NCBI RefSeq assembly: GCF_904061905.1
Contig: NZ_CAJFCI010000042.1
Location: forward strand, 1 to 64,000
Direction: 5' to 3'
Source of the DNA: Zestomonas carbonaria
GTDB taxonomy: Bacteria; Pseudomonadota; Gammaproteobacteria; Pseudomonadales; Pseudomonadaceae
DNA length: 64,000 nucleotides
Shown here: positions 23,941 to 34,304 of the stretch, piece by piece
How positions within the stretch are numbered: position 1 is the first letter of the stretch
How the letters are laid out: each line of letters begins with the position of its first letter
Program-made: the position numbers and the translations under genes
Notes under the pieces: model-generated
Told to the model about the DNA's origin: nothing
What the model saw: the letters and a program-made list of their open reading frames with translations, nothing else
Database searches by the model: none

Positions 23941-24613
23941 CGTCAGCCTCGGCCAGGCGATAACCGACGCCATGCACGGTGTGCAGCAGCGGGGTGTCGA
24001 ACGGTTTGTCGATCACCTGGCGCAGTTGGTGGATGTGGCTGCGCAGGCTGTCGCTGTCCGGGCAATCGTCGCCCCACAACGTCTCCTCCAGCACCTCGCG
24101 GCGCAGCACGTGGGGGCTCTTCTGCATCAGCACGGCAAGCAGCTTGAGGCCCACCGGGTTGAGCTTGAGCGGCCGCCCGGCGCGGCAGACCTGCAGGGTG
24201 TCGAGGTCGTACTCGAGGTCCGCCACCTGCAATTGACGGCGGCCGCCGCCCTGGCTGCGGCGCAGCACCGCTTCGATGCGTGCCGCCAGTTCGGACAGCG
24301 CGAACGGCTTGACCAGGTAATCGTCAGCCCCCGAGCGGAAGCCTTGCAGGCGGTCATCCAACTGGTCCCGGGCAGTCAGCATGATCACCGGAGTGTCGCG
24401 CCGCGCGTCCTCGCGCAGGCGCTTGCACAGGGTGTAGCCGTCCAGCCCCGGCAGCATGATGTCGAGGACGATCAGGTCGTAGTGCTCGGTAGCGGCCAGG
24501 TGCAGGCCGGACAGGCCGTCCTGGGCGCAGTCCACCCCGTAGCCCTTGATCTCCAGGTAGTCGGCCATGTTGGCCAGGATGTCGCGATTGTCTTCCACCA
24601 GCAGGATGCGCAT
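23930..24613 (-). CDS. colR: ColR response regulator
   Basis: This 227-residue OmpR/PhoB-type regulator has a receiver domain with Asp51 (LIVLDIMLPG), Thr (MLTARD) and Lys (VKPFALSEL) in place, followed by a winged-helix DNA-binding domain. The start at 24613 follows a GAGGA site; the longer frame is rejected. Together with ColS it controls envelope integrity, LPS modification and tolerance of zinc and excess iron in pseudomonads. First gene of the colRS operon. Confidence 0.95.
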   Translation of the reverse strand: MRILLVEDNRDILANMADYLEIKGYGVDCAQDGLSGLHLAATEHYDLIVLDIMLPGLDGYTLCKRLREDARRDTPVIMLTARDQLDDRLQGFRSGADDYLVKPFALSELAARIEAVLRRSQGGGRRQLQVADLEYDLDTLQVCRAGRPLKLNPVGLKLLAVLMQKSPHVLRREVLEETLWGDDCPDSDSLRSHIHQLRQVIDKPFDTPLLHTVHGVGYRLAEADDGV

Positions 24614-24735
24614 TGCCGATTCCTCATGGGCGCGAGCCCGATAGCGGCGAACGATAACCGAAGCCGCTCGGGGGATGGATGCTTTTGACGGATTTTTCAC
24701 CAGGCGCGCAGCCCGCCCACCTACAGGCGCCCATG

Positions 24736-24762
24736 AAAAAGCCCCGCACGAGACGGGGCTTC
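24736..24762 (-). terminator. Rho-independent terminator of groESL
   Basis: Read on the minus strand, the stem AAGCCCCG / CGGGGCTT is followed by TTTTTC, about 30 bases past the groEL stop codon. Confidence 0.9.
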
Positions 24763-24790
24763 TTCGTTACAGCTCAGGGAGCGGGTCGGC

Positions 24791-26443
<1,653 letters not shown>

Positions 26444-26478
26444 TCAATTCTTATGGTGGAAACGGAGATTCGCGTTGA

Positions 26479-26772
26479 TCACTCTTCGACGACGGCGAGG
26501 ATTTCGTTCTCGCCCATCACCAGCAGGTCTTCACCGTCGACCTTGACGGTGTTGCTGCCCGAGTAGGGGCCGAACACCACCTTGTCACCGACCTTGACGG
26601 CCAGCGGACGCACTTCGCCGTTGTCCAGCACGCGACCGGTGCCGACGGCGACCACTTCGCCACGATTCGGCTTCTCGGCAGCGGAACCCGGCAGCACGAT
26701 GCCGCCCGCGGTCTTGGTCTCTTCCTCGCTGCGACGGATGACAACGCGGTCATGCAGAGGACGAAGCTTCAT
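26479..26772 (-). CDS. groES: Co-chaperonin GroES
   Basis: This 97-residue 10-kDa co-chaperonin caps GroEL. It starts [14 protein letters not shown] and has the mobile loop [13 protein letters not shown] and the GKVL-like roof region. A GGAGAG site precedes the ATG. A sigma-32-like promoter lies about 150 bases upstream. Confidence 0.98.
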   Translation of the reverse strand: MKLRPLHDRVVIRRSEEETKTAGGIVLPGSAAEKPNRGEVVAVGTGRVLDNGEVRPLAVKVGDKVVFGPYSGSNTVKVDGEDLLVMGENEILAVVEE

Positions 26773-26923
26773 TGTCGATCTCTCCTAACAAATGTGTGGT
26801 TTCCATCAACCGGTGCCTTCACCGGCGGTTTCAGTGATTTCCGGCTACGCCGGATGCGACCCGCCGGAGGCAGGCCGCAGAAGACGGACTGTCGTTGCCG
26901 ACATCGACCTTGCGGTGACTGGT

Positions 26924-26951
26924 AAATAGGGACAGCCGAAGGGATTTCAAG
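26924..26951 (-). promoter_or_regulatory. Sigma-32 heat-shock promoter of groESL
   Basis: On the minus strand, CTTGAAA (complement of 26945-26951) is followed after 13 bases by CCCTATTT (complement of 26924-26931). This fits the RpoH consensus CTTGAAA-(12-14)-CCCATNT well. It gives a leader of about 145 bases. No CIRCE element is seen. The rest of the 428-base interval to fxsA holds extragenic palindromes (27109-27181). Confidence 0.75.
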
Positions 26952-27108
26952 GGCCGAGACGAAAAATCTTTGCCGAATCGTCGCGGAGACGGCGCACCTG
27001 CTGGAGAGACCCACGGTCGTGATTGGTCGGCGGCCGCTCCGGTACTGTTTGTTGGGTTACTCGCCTCGCTCTTCGGGCCGCCCTGAAGGACGTTCGGTGC
27101 AAGCACCG

Positions 27109-27181
27109 TCCCGCGTTCGCGGGAATGACGTGGTAGAAACTCCGATGCTTGACCGTCATTCCCGCGAACGCGGGAACCCAG
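27109..27181. repeat. Inverted pair of CCCGCG-N-CGCGGG palindromes
   Basis: TCCCGCGTTCGCGGGAATGACG at 27109-27130 and its inverse, CGTCATTCCCGCGAACGCGGGA, at 27154-27175 face each other. They lie just beyond the fxsA stop codon and can fold both individually and as one long stem. Confidence 0.75.
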
Positions 27182-27201
27182 AAAAACCACTCCCGCAGAC
27201 C

Positions 27202-27654
27202 TCAACGATCACGGCGCTCGTACTCGCCCTCGATCACGTTCGGCCGGGTCTGCCCCGAGCGCGCCTGCAGGTCGTCGGCGAACGCGCGCTGGCGCAGCGC
27301 CTGCTCCTCGGCCTTGCGACGCAGGACGCCGACCAGCAGGCGGCGGGTCGGCGGCAGCAGGCAGAACAGGCCGATCACGTCGCTGATGAAGCCCGGCAAC
27401 AGCAGCAGGCCGCCGCCCACCGCGATCAGCAGGCCTTCGAGCATTTCCTGTTCCGGCAACTCGCCGCGCGCCAGGCGCTCACGTGCCCGCCAGGCGGTGG
27501 CCACCCCGGCGACGCGCAGCAGCACGCTGCCGAGCACGGCCGTGGCGATTATCAGCAACAGGGTGGGCAGCACGCCGATGGCGCCGCCGACCTTGATCAG
27601 CACCGCCAGTTCGAGCAGCGGGAACAGCAGAAACAGGAAAAAGAATGCGCGCAT
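27202..27654 (-). CDS. fxsA: FxsA-family membrane protein
   Basis: This 150-residue inner-membrane protein has hydrophobic segments near 3-20, 26-48 and 74-100, and a basic cytoplasmic tail. In E. coli, FxsA (suppressor of F exclusion of phage T7) counters the PifA exclusion system when overproduced; the chromosomal role is unknown. It lies upstream of groESL on the same strand but is separated from it by repeats and the heat-shock promoter. Confidence 0.88.
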   Translation of the reverse strand: MRAFFFLFLLFPLLELAVLIKVGGAIGVLPTLLLIIATAVLGSVLLRVAGVATAWRARERLARGELPEQEMLEGLLIAVGGGLLLLPGFISDVIGLFCLLPPTRRLLVGVLRRKAEEQALRQRAFADDLQARSGQTRPNVIEGEYERRDR

Positions 27655-27719
27655 CTATCGGGTCCTTTGCGGCAGAACACCTGCCAATGACCAGCAGATG
27701 GCGCCGCCGGGGGATTAAT

Positions 27720-28457
27720 TCAAGCCTCGCTCGCCTCAGCCCGCGGCCAGACCTCGGCGCGAGCCAGCAGAACCAGGGCCTGGCGCACCGCGCCGGGGTT
27801 GTTACAAGGTGTTGGGAAGGCCAGCCAGTGCAGCGTCTGGCCGATACGCAGGTGGAAGCCTTCGCTGTCGATACCGGCCATTTCCGCCGCCGGCTCGCCC
27901 GGCAGACCGCTCAGTTCGACGTAGTGGGCGATGGCGTTGGCGTGGTCACTGTTCATGTGCTCGATCATGCTGCGCTCCGCCTCGCCGGCGAAGGGATTGG
28001 CCAGCAGCAGGTCGTCGACGCCGAGCCAGTGGATCGCGCCGAAACCGCCGATGTAGCGGGCGCGCACCGGCTCCAGGCGCCAGAAATCGAAATCGTGGGT
28101 GCGGTGATAGTCGCGCGCCTGGGGGAAATAGCGGTAGTAACGCTCGGCGGCCGCGGCGATCTCGGCCTCGTCGTTCAACTGCCGGGCCTCGGCCAGCAGG
28201 GTCAGGCGACCGGCGGCCTGCACGTCCTCGGCGCCGCGCTCGCCGATCAGCAACGAGCACTTGGGGTCTTTCTGCAAGTTGTGGGTGTGCTGGGCGATAC
28301 GGCTGATCAGGATCAGCGGCCAGCCCTTGGCATCCAGGCAATAGGGCACCACCGAGCCGAACGGAAAGCCCGCCATGGCCTTGGAATGGGTGGAGAGCAC
28401 GCCGCGGTATTCCTTGAGCAGCAATTCTCGGGCATTCTTGCCGGCTTTCACGCTCAC
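27720..28457 (-). CDS. HugZ-family FMN-barrel / heme-related protein
   Basis: This 245-residue protein starts at GTG 28457, preceded by GAGGAG with good spacing; the open frame continues far upstream but only as a shadow of the opposite-strand SDR gene. The N-terminal pyridoxamine-phosphate-oxidase-like split barrel (about 10-150) is followed by a DUF2470 domain containing the SMIEHMNSDHANAIAHYVE signature. This is the architecture of HugZ/HutZ, which help use or degrade heme. No heme uptake genes are adjacent, so the substrate is uncertain. Confidence 0.85.
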   Translation of the reverse strand: MSVKAGKNARELLLKEYRGVLSTHSKAMAGFPFGSVVPYCLDAKGWPLILISRIAQHTHNLQKDPKCSLLIGERGAEDVQAAGRLTLLAEARQLNDEAEIAAAAERYYRYFPQARDYHRTHDFDFWRLEPVRARYIGGFGAIHWLGVDDLLLANPFAGEAERSMIEHMNSDHANAIAHYVELSGLPGEPAAEMAGIDSEGFHLRIGQTLHWLAFPTPCNNPGAVRQALVLLARAEVWPRAEASEA

Positions 28458-28559
28458 AATATGACTCCTCGCTAAGAATTCGTCAGAAACGGACAGGCGC
28501 CCAGCATACCGACTCAGGGCTCCAGCGGGGCTAACCACCACCATTCGAGGGGCAAACGC

Positions 28560-29318
28560 ATGCAACTGCAAGACAAAGTCATCGTCATCACCGGCGGCGG
28601 CCAGGGCCTCGGCCGCGCCATGGCCGAGTATCTCGCCGCCAGGGGGGCCAAGCTGGCGCTGGTAGACCTCAACCAGGAACGCCTCGACGACACCGTCGCC
28701 GCCTGCAAGGCCGCCGGCGTCGAAGCCCGCGCCTACCTGTGCAACGTCGCCAACGAAGAGCAGGTGGTGCACACCGTGACGCAGATCTCCGACGATTTCG
28801 GCGCGATCAACGGTCTGGTCAACAACGCCGGGATCATCCGCGACGGCCTGACCATCAAGGTCAAGGAAGGCGAGCTCTCCAAGATGAGCCTGGCCCAGTG
28901 GCAATCGGTGATCGACGTCAACCTGACCGGCGTGTTCCTGTGCACCCGCGAAGTGGCGGCGAAGATGATCGAACTGAAGAACGAGGGCGCGATCATCAAT
29001 ATCTCCTCGATCTCCCGCGCCGGCAACATGGGCCAGGCCAACTACTCCGCGGCCAAGGCCGGCGTCGCCGCCGACACCGTGGTGTGGGCCAAGGAGCTGG
29101 CACGCTACGGCATCCGCGTCGGCTGCGTGGCGCCGGGCTTCATCGAGACCGAGATCCTCGCCGGCATGAAGCCGGAGGCCCTGGAGAAGATGACCGCCGG
29201 CATCCCGCTCAGGCGCCTGGGCAAGCCGCAGGAAATCGCCCACTCGGTGGCCTACATCCTCGAGAACGATTACTTCACCGGTCGCGTGCTGGAGCTGGAC
29301 GGCGGCCTGCGCCTGTAA
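28560..29318 (+). CDS. Short-chain dehydrogenase/reductase (FabG-like)
   Basis: This 252-residue classical SDR has the cofactor motif TGGGQGLG at 11-18, the NNAG motif, and the catalytic Tyr162-x-x-x-Lys166 with an upstream Ser in ISSISRAGN. The oxidoreductase substrate cannot be read; FabG-type 3-oxoacyl reductases are the nearest pattern. A good intrinsic terminator follows, so it appears monocistronic. The promoter must lie in the roughly 100 bases shared with the divergent HugZ-like gene. Confidence 0.9.
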   Translation: MQLQDKVIVITGGGQGLGRAMAEYLAARGAKLALVDLNQERLDDTVAACKAAGVEARAYLCNVANEEQVVHTVTQISDDFGAINGLVNNAGIIRDGLTIKVKEGELSKMSLAQWQSVIDVNLTGVFLCTREVAAKMIELKNEGAIINISSISRAGNMGQANYSAAKAGVAADTVVWAKELARYGIRVGCVAPGFIETEILAGMKPEALEKMTAGIPLRRLGKPQEIAHSVAYILENDYFTGRVLELDGGLRL

Positions 29319-29334
29319 CCTCTCCACCCCAGCG

Positions 29335-29370
29335 AAAACGCCGCCTACCTCCCGGTACGCGGCGTTTTTT
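29335..29370 (+). terminator. Rho-independent terminator of the SDR gene
   Basis: The stem AAAACGCCGC / GCGGCGTTTT is followed by a T-run. Confidence 0.9.
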
Positions 29371-29441
29371 CATGCCGATGCATTTCCCATGGTGGCCGAT
29401 CGCAAGGTGTTCGCCGGCCACTTTCATTCGGGACCCTGATC

Positions 29442-29502
29442 GGTGCGCACGGTGTTCCCTACAAGAGCCTCCCCCCGTAGGGTGCGCCGTGCGCACCGAT
29501 GA
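29442..29502. repeat. Two diverged REPIN-like copies in tandem
   Basis: A right-end unit, GGTGCGCACGGTGTTCCCTAC (29442-29462), is followed by a left-end unit, GTAGGGTGCGCCGTGCGCACC (29477-29497). The flanks at 29395-29420 (GATCGCAAGGTGTTCGCCGG) and 29525-29545 (GATCACAAGACGTTCGTCGG) are themselves similar, so two copies of the GTAGGGTGCGCC element lie head to tail, with the outer ends decayed. Confidence 0.6.
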
Positions 29503-29574
29503 AGGAGCGGCCCGGTACCTCGCTCGATCACAAGACGTTCGTCGGCAGCTTCCTACCGGTTCACGGTACGCCGC

Positions 29575-30603
29575 TTACCAACCCACGCCGAAGCCCAGGC
29601 TGTAGCGGGTCTCGTCGATGTCGCCGTCGGAGCCGCTGACGATGTCCTTCTCGGCCTTGATGTTCAGAGAAGCCCAGTCGGTGACCTTGTAGCGCAGGCC
29701 CGCCTCGGCATCCAGCGCGTAGTCCGCCACGTTGCCCAGAGGCTTGCCGACCTCGCCGCTGGTGAACAGCTCGACGGTCTTGCCGACCAGGTAGCGGTTG
29801 TAGTCCCAGCGCGCCGTCAGGGCGTAGAAGTTGTCCTTGTCGCCATTGGCGTATTCGTAGTCGCGGCGGTTGATCAGGCCGGCCAGGGAGAAGGCGCCAA
29901 GTTCGTCGTCCCAGAACTGGTAGCCGGGACCGGTACCGATAGTGCGCTGGCGGGCGAGATCCTCGATATAGTCACGCTTGTAGCCCAGGCGCCCCTGCCA
30001 GAACCACTTCTCGTCGAGGAAGCGGTCGAGGGCGTAGTCGGCACTCCAGTTATCGGTGGTCTCCACCTCGTTCTGCTTCTCGCGGTTGTATTCCGCTTCC
30101 GCGTTGTGCCGCCAGCGGCCGTGGCGCGCCTGGGTCTTGAGATCGATGTCGTAGTCGTCGGTGTCCTTCTCGGCACGCTTGTAGTCGACACCGACGTCGA
30201 TGTTGCCCTTCCAACTGAAATCCTCGATCAGCGGCTTGGGCTTCATGATCTGTTCGATGCTGGCCAGTTCGACGGTCTTCGGCGCCGTGTCGTTGGCCAG
30301 GGTCACCTTACCCGGCTCGGCCGGCACCAGCGCCTTGGCGTGCTCGCCGGTGACATCGTCCTGCTTGACCAGCAGGTGCTGCTCGCTCTCCAGGGTGGCC
30401 ACCTGCTTCCAGTCGATGGCGATGGTGCCGCCGTAGCCGGTCTCCAGCACCAGCTTGTTGCCGTCGAAGACGCGGATCGTGCCGCTCAGGCGGTCACCGT
30501 TCTTCAGCCACACGGTATCCGCCAGCACGGGCGTGGAAGCGCTGGCGACGGCGAGGCACAACAGGATTCGGGACAGGGGGGAAAATGCTTTGATGGACGA
30601 CAT
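29575..30603 (-). CDS. DUF481-type outer-membrane beta-barrel protein
   Basis: This 342-residue protein has a signal peptide ending near residue 28 (Pro-Val-Leu-Ala, then Asp-Thr). A periplasmic N-terminal part of about 110 residues is rich in short beta-strands (VWLKNGDRLSGTI). A C-terminal barrel of about 200 residues of alternating aromatic strands ends in a terminal aromatic residue (GFGVGW), as the outer-membrane insertion machinery requires. It matches DUF481 (YdiY-like). The start at 30603 is the first ATG that gives a proper signal peptide; the ribosome-binding site is weak. Function unknown. Confidence 0.86.
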   Translation of the reverse strand: MSSIKAFSPLSRILLCLAVASASTPVLADTVWLKNGDRLSGTIRVFDGNKLVLETGYGGTIAIDWKQVATLESEQHLLVKQDDVTGEHAKALVPAEPGKVTLANDTAPKTVELASIEQIMKPKPLIEDFSWKGNIDVGVDYKRAEKDTDDYDIDLKTQARHGRWRHNAEAEYNREKQNEVETTDNWSADYALDRFLDEKWFWQGRLGYKRDYIEDLARQRTIGTGPGYQFWDDELGAFSLAGLINRRDYEYANGDKDNFYALTARWDYNRYLVGKTVELFTSGEVGKPLGNVADYALDAEAGLRYKVTDWASLNIKAEKDIVSGSDGDIDETRYSLGFGVGW

Positions 30604-30828
30604 GATGAACGGAGAAACGGCTCGAATGCGAAGGAAACCGGGCATTATCCGTAAGCTCGGCGCGTGAGCAAGGACTGACCGGCACAAACCACTCGAGTTC
30701 AATCCAATCGACCGGCGAACCCCGCGTCGCCGGCACTGTCGATAGCCAGGACACGGCGGCATACTGGGCAAGAGCGCCGTCCGTCGGAGCGCGAGAACCC
30801 ACGTGCCGGGTCACAGTCAGGTAGCCCC

Positions 30829-31176
30829 ATGCAAGCACCCCAGGAAGATTCACCCGCCGAGATACGCCGCGCGGCGCTGTACCTGACCCTCCAGCAGGTA
30901 CCCGCCGGCAAGGTCGTCAGCTATGGCGAACTGGCCGCCCTGGCCGGGCTGGGCCGCGCCGCGCGCTGGGTCGGGCGCACGCTCAGCCAGTTACCGAACG
31001 ACACCCGCCTGCCCTGGCACCGGGTGATCGGTGCCGGCGGTCGCCTGAGCCTGCCCGCCGGAAGCCCGTCCGGCGCCGAACAACGCGCCCGTCTGCGGGC
31101 CGAGGGCGTGACCATCCATAACGAACGGGTGGACATGCGTCGGCACGGCTGGCGCCCGATGGAAGACAACGGTTAG
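30829..31176 (+). CDS. Alkyltransferase-like protein (ATL, cysteine-less MGMT)
   Basis: This 115-residue protein resembles the C-terminal DNA-binding domain of O6-methylguanine-DNA methyltransferase. The active-site motif, normally PCHRV, reads Pro62-Trp63-His64-Arg65-Val66, so the acceptor Cys is replaced by Trp. That substitution defines ATL proteins, which bind alkylated guanine and hand it to nucleotide excision repair. Tyr32 and the arginine-finger region GRAARWVGR are kept. A nearby ampG starts 43 bases downstream, so co-transcription is possible. Confidence 0.9.
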   Translation: MQAPQEDSPAEIRRAALYLTLQQVPAGKVVSYGELAALAGLGRAARWVGRTLSQLPNDTRLPWHRVIGAGGRLSLPAGSPSGAEQRARLRAEGVTIHNERVDMRRHGWRPMEDNG

Positions 31177-31219
31177 AGTGCGCCCTTTGTTTCGAAGCCC
31201 CCAGGCAGATTCACGCCCA

Positions 31220-32770
31220 ATGTCCACGCAGTCCACGCAAACCTGGCGTGCCGCGCTCGCCGCCTACGCCACCCCGGCCACTCTGGCCCTGCTGCTGCTG
31301 GGATTCGCCGCCGGCCTGCCCTACATGCTGGTGTTCTCCACTCTCTCGGTCTGGCTGCGCGAAGCCGGCGTGGCCCGCGAGACCATCGGCTTCGCCAGCC
31401 TGATCGGCCTGGCCTATGCCTTCAAGTGGGTATGGTCGCCGCTGCTCGACCAGTGGCGCCTGCCGCTGCTCGGCGTGCTCGGCCGGCGCCGCTCCTGGCT
31501 GGTGCTGTCGCAGTCGCTGGTGGCCATCGGCCTGACCGGCATGGCCCTGAGCGATCCGCAGCAGCACCTGTCCTGGCTGATCGCCCTGGCCGTGCTGGTG
31601 GCCTTCGCCTCGGCCACCCAGGACATCGCGGTGGACGCCTATCGCCTGGAAATCGCCGAGGACAACCGCCAGGCGACGCTGGCCGCCAGCTACATGGCCG
31701 GCTATCGGGTCGCCGCCCTGCTCGCCACGGCCGGCGCGCTGTACTTCGCCGAATGGTTCGGCTCCACCGGGCACAGCTACAGCGCCAGCGCCTGGAGCGG
31801 CACCTACCTGGTGTTCGCCCTGCTGATGGTCCCGGCCCTGGTCACCAGCCTGCTGATCCGCGAACCACCGGTGGCGCTGCGCACCCAACTGGCCGCCGCC
31901 CGCTACGGGCTGACCCACCAACTGGTCTCGGTGCTGGTGCTGATCGTCCTGCTGGTCTCGGTGCCGGCGCTGTTCACCCAGCTCTACAACACCGATTTCC
32001 ACAGCGTGCTGTTCGAAGGCGCCAGCCTGCTCGACCTGCTCAAGGAAGATCGCGCCTTCCTGCGCGCCCTGCTCTACCTGATCCTCACCGCGCTGTGCCT
32101 GTCGTCCATGGGCCGCCGCGGCCTGGCGCCGGTGCTCACCCCGGTCAACGACTTCGTCGTGCGCTACCGCTGGCAGGCCCTGCTGCTGCTCGGGCTGATC
32201 GCCACCTACCGGCTGTCGGACACCGTGCTGGGCGTAATGGCCAACGTGTTCTACATCGACCAGGGCTTCACCAAGGACCAGATCGCCAGCGTCAGCAAGC
32301 TGTTCGGCCTGGTCATGACCCTGCTCGGCGCCGGCTTCGGCGGCCTGCTGATCATCCGCTTCGGCATCCTGCCGATCCTGTTCATCGGCGGCGCCGCCTC
32401 GGCGGCCACCAACCTGCTGTTCCTCATGCTGGCGAGCATGGGGCCGAACCTGCAAATGCTGGTGGTGACCATCTCCTGCGACAACTTCAGCGCCGGCCTC
32501 GCCACCGCGGCCTTCGTCGCCTACCTGTCGAGCCTGACCAACCTGAAGTTCTCCGCCACCCAGTACGCCCTGCTCAGCTCGATCATGCTGCTGCTGCCGC
32601 GCCTGATCGGCGGCTATTCCGGGGTCATGGTGGAGAAGTTCGGCTACGCGCAGTTCTTCCTGATCACCGCCCTGCTCGGCGTGCCGACGCTGATCATGAT
32701 CCTCTGGCAATGGCGCAGCCCGCCCGAGCCACAGCCCAACCACGTGGCGACCAGCCCGCCGGGCGAATAG
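31220..32770 (+). CDS. ampG: AmpG muropeptide permease
   Basis: This 516-residue MFS-type inner-membrane protein has about 14 hydrophobic segments. It imports GlcNAc-anhydroMurNAc peptides for cell-wall recycling, which also feed the AmpR-ampC beta-lactamase switch. The family segment QDIAVDAYRLE is present. The start at 31220 gives MSTQSTQTWRAALAAY; a GTG at 31178 would add 14 residues. Ribosome-binding sites are weak for both. The convergent neighbour is yajG, the same pairing partner seen beside ampG in E. coli, where however both read in the same direction. Confidence 0.9.
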   Translation: MSTQSTQTWRAALAAYATPATLALLLLGFAAGLPYMLVFSTLSVWLREAGVARETIGFASLIGLAYAFKWVWSPLLDQWRLPLLGVLGRRRSWLVLSQSLVAIGLTGMALSDPQQHLSWLIALAVLVAFASATQDIAVDAYRLEIAEDNRQATLAASYMAGYRVAALLATAGALYFAEWFGSTGHSYSASAWSGTYLVFALLMVPALVTSLLIREPPVALRTQLAAARYGLTHQLVSVLVLIVLLVSVPALFTQLYNTDFHSVLFEGASLLDLLKEDRAFLRALLYLILTALCLSSMGRRGLAPVLTPVNDFVVRYRWQALLLLGLIATYRLSDTVLGVMANVFYIDQGFTKDQIASVSKLFGLVMTLLGAGFGGLLIIRFGILPILFIGGAASAATNLLFLMLASMGPNLQMLVVTISCDNFSAGLATAAFVAYLSSLTNLKFSATQYALLSSIMLLLPRLIGGYSGVMVEKFGYAQFFLITALLGVPTLIMILWQWRSPPEPQPNHVATSPPGE

Positions 32771-32778
32771 CGGAAACG

Positions 32779-32808
32779 AAAAAGGCCGGTCAGTCGACCG
32801 GCCTTTTT
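32779..32808. terminator. Bidirectional terminator between ampG and yajG
   Basis: The stem AAAAAGGCCGGT / ACCGGCCTTTTT is symmetrical, with A-runs on one side and T-runs on the other, so it serves both converging genes. Confidence 0.93.
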
Positions 32809-32823
32809 CATTTCATCCGAAAC

Positions 32824-33414
32824 TCACTGCGCCAGCATCTGCGCGATGGTCGGGTCCTTGAAGGTGCGGGTCAGGGCATCGCTGAGCACGTCGCTGACCA
32901 GCTTGGTGTTGGTCTGCTGGTTCGGCGCGGTGCCGAAGCGCTGGTTCAACGAGGCGCCGTAGCGGCCGCTGTAGCGGCGGGAAGCGTTCTGCACGTCGGC
33001 ACGGAAAGTGGCGCTGATGTCCGCCTCGGTGACGTACAGGCTGTCCTTCGGCGACTGGTACTTCAGCTCGGCCAGGGTGATGGTCAGTTGCGGCGCGTTG
33101 TAGGCGTTCGGCGTCGGGGTGAAGCCGAGCAGGCGCACCGCCGCCTCGGCCTGGGCCTGCAGCTTGGGCACGATGTCGGCGCTGGCGACGCTCAGGTTGC
33201 TGGTTTCGGCGTACAGCCCGCCACGGGTGCCAAGCACCGGCGAAGGGCGGCCATCGACCACGCGAACCACCACCGGCTGGCCCTGGCCGACGGCGGTGAA
33301 GGAAGTGTTCAGCTTGGGTTGCGGACTCAGTTGTTGCGGGCTGAGGGCACAACCGCCCAGGGTCAGGCTGGTGACGGCGACCAGACCAAGCAACAGACGA
33401 TGCAGCATGTTCAT
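32824..33414 (-). CDS. yajG: YajG-family lipoprotein
   Basis: This roughly 196-residue lipoprotein has a signal sequence with the lipobox LGGC (Cys22), a mature domain of mixed strands, and an Ala/Gln-rich helical end. It matches YajG. ATG 33414 follows GGAG but with tight spacing; ATG 33408 two codons later has better spacing, so the true start is one of these. Longer upstream extensions are out. Role unknown; the association with ampG hints at the cell wall or envelope. Residue +2 after Cys is Ala, favouring outer-membrane sorting. Confidence 0.84.
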   Translation of the reverse strand: MNMLHRLLLGLVAVTSLTLGGCALSPQQLSPQPKLNTSFTAVGQGQPVVVRVVDGRPSPVLGTRGGLYAETSNLSVASADIVPKLQAQAEAAVRLLGFTPTPNAYNAPQLTITLAELKYQSPKDSLYVTEADISATFRADVQNASRRYSGRYGASLNQRFGTAPNQQTNTKLVSDVLSDALTRTFKDPTIAQMLAQ

Positions 33415-33631
33415 GCTCTCCAGACAGGGGTAAGCGCAAAAGTGGCGGCAGTATAACCACCCGCATCGGCGCCCGACAGGCCGGGGCCTGCCAACGCTCC
33501 AGCGAGATCGTGAATAAATGTTGACAGGCCCTGGATTCGATCCGCCGCGTGCTACGGAGGTTCCTGTCACGCGGTTGTCACGCGGCCGTGGGATAAACCG
33601 TTGCGACTCCCTCTCCGCGACGACGACCACC

Positions 33632-33862
33632 ATGCCCCTGCTCGGTCTCCTGCTGTTCTGGCGCCGCCCCTGGCGCGACTACGCGCTGCTGGACGGACAA
33701 GGCGTGTGCCGCGCCTTGCGCCGGTCGCGCTCAGCCCCGCAGGGCCAGGGCTGGGTGGCGGTCCGCGAGTGCCGCCTCGCCTGGCTGCACCACCCCCTGC
33801 CGGCCAGCGCCCGCCTGGAATCCAGCCCCCCTTCCCGGCCGCGCCAGGCCCTCGCCAACTGA
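33632..33862 (+). CDS. Small hypothetical protein
   Basis: This codes for 76 residues: a short hydrophobic start (MPLLGLLLFWRRPW), then a polar Arg/Ser/Pro-rich body. It has no recognisable domain. The ribosome-binding site is poor, so the gene is a tentative call. It is in a typical position for a small gene ahead of mqo, and its composition fits the genome. It may be soluble despite the hydrophobic start. Confidence 0.45.
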   Translation: MPLLGLLLFWRRPWRDYALLDGQGVCRALRRSRSAPQGQGWVAVRECRLAWLHHPLPASARLESSPPSRPRQALAN

Positions 33863-34304
33863 GCACGGCATTAGCCAAAAGAATCGCCCCACAGGCGCCA
33901 TTCGCCGTTATAATCGCGCCCCGATTATAAGGACGTCTCCTGATCGGGCCCCGCATCCGTTCTGATGAGCTCAGCATCAGCCACGCCCCCCGCCCTCAGA
34001 GAGCCGCCCACTTCGTGCCGCCTCCGCGCTGCCGCCTGTCCCCTCTCCGGCGCACAACGCCTCTCGAGTTCTCGACAGCCGCATCGCCCGAGCACGATTT
34101 TTTGAGGTTCACGTCTCCAAAAGAGCGTGAAAAAACGGGTTTGTACAACTTCACAAGAGTGTGGCGAAAAAATGAACAGTTTTGCGTCTGAACAGTGCGC
34201 TATCGATAACCCTCCCCCGGATTCCCGGCACCTTCATCGATCCACGCCCCGGTCCTGACCGCGCGTGTCATCCACCTAGTGCTGCAATTCCTGGAGAAGC
34301 GTTA
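33863..34304 (+). other. Long AT-richer leader upstream of mqo
   Basis: This is about 440 bases without a supported gene. A TATAAT hexamer at 33909-33914 is followed by a second, TATAAG-like run at about 33925. Between 34095 and 34195 the sequence is clearly AT-richer than the genome, with A-runs (GAAAAAACGGG, GCGAAAAAATGAAC). It probably holds the promoter region of mqo. I see no riboswitch or repeat that I can name. Confidence 0.5.

Noticed and set aside
28458-29327. Upstream extension of the HugZ-like gene to 29327
   Set aside because: The extension lies antisense to the SDR gene. GTG 28457 with GAGGAG gives the family length.
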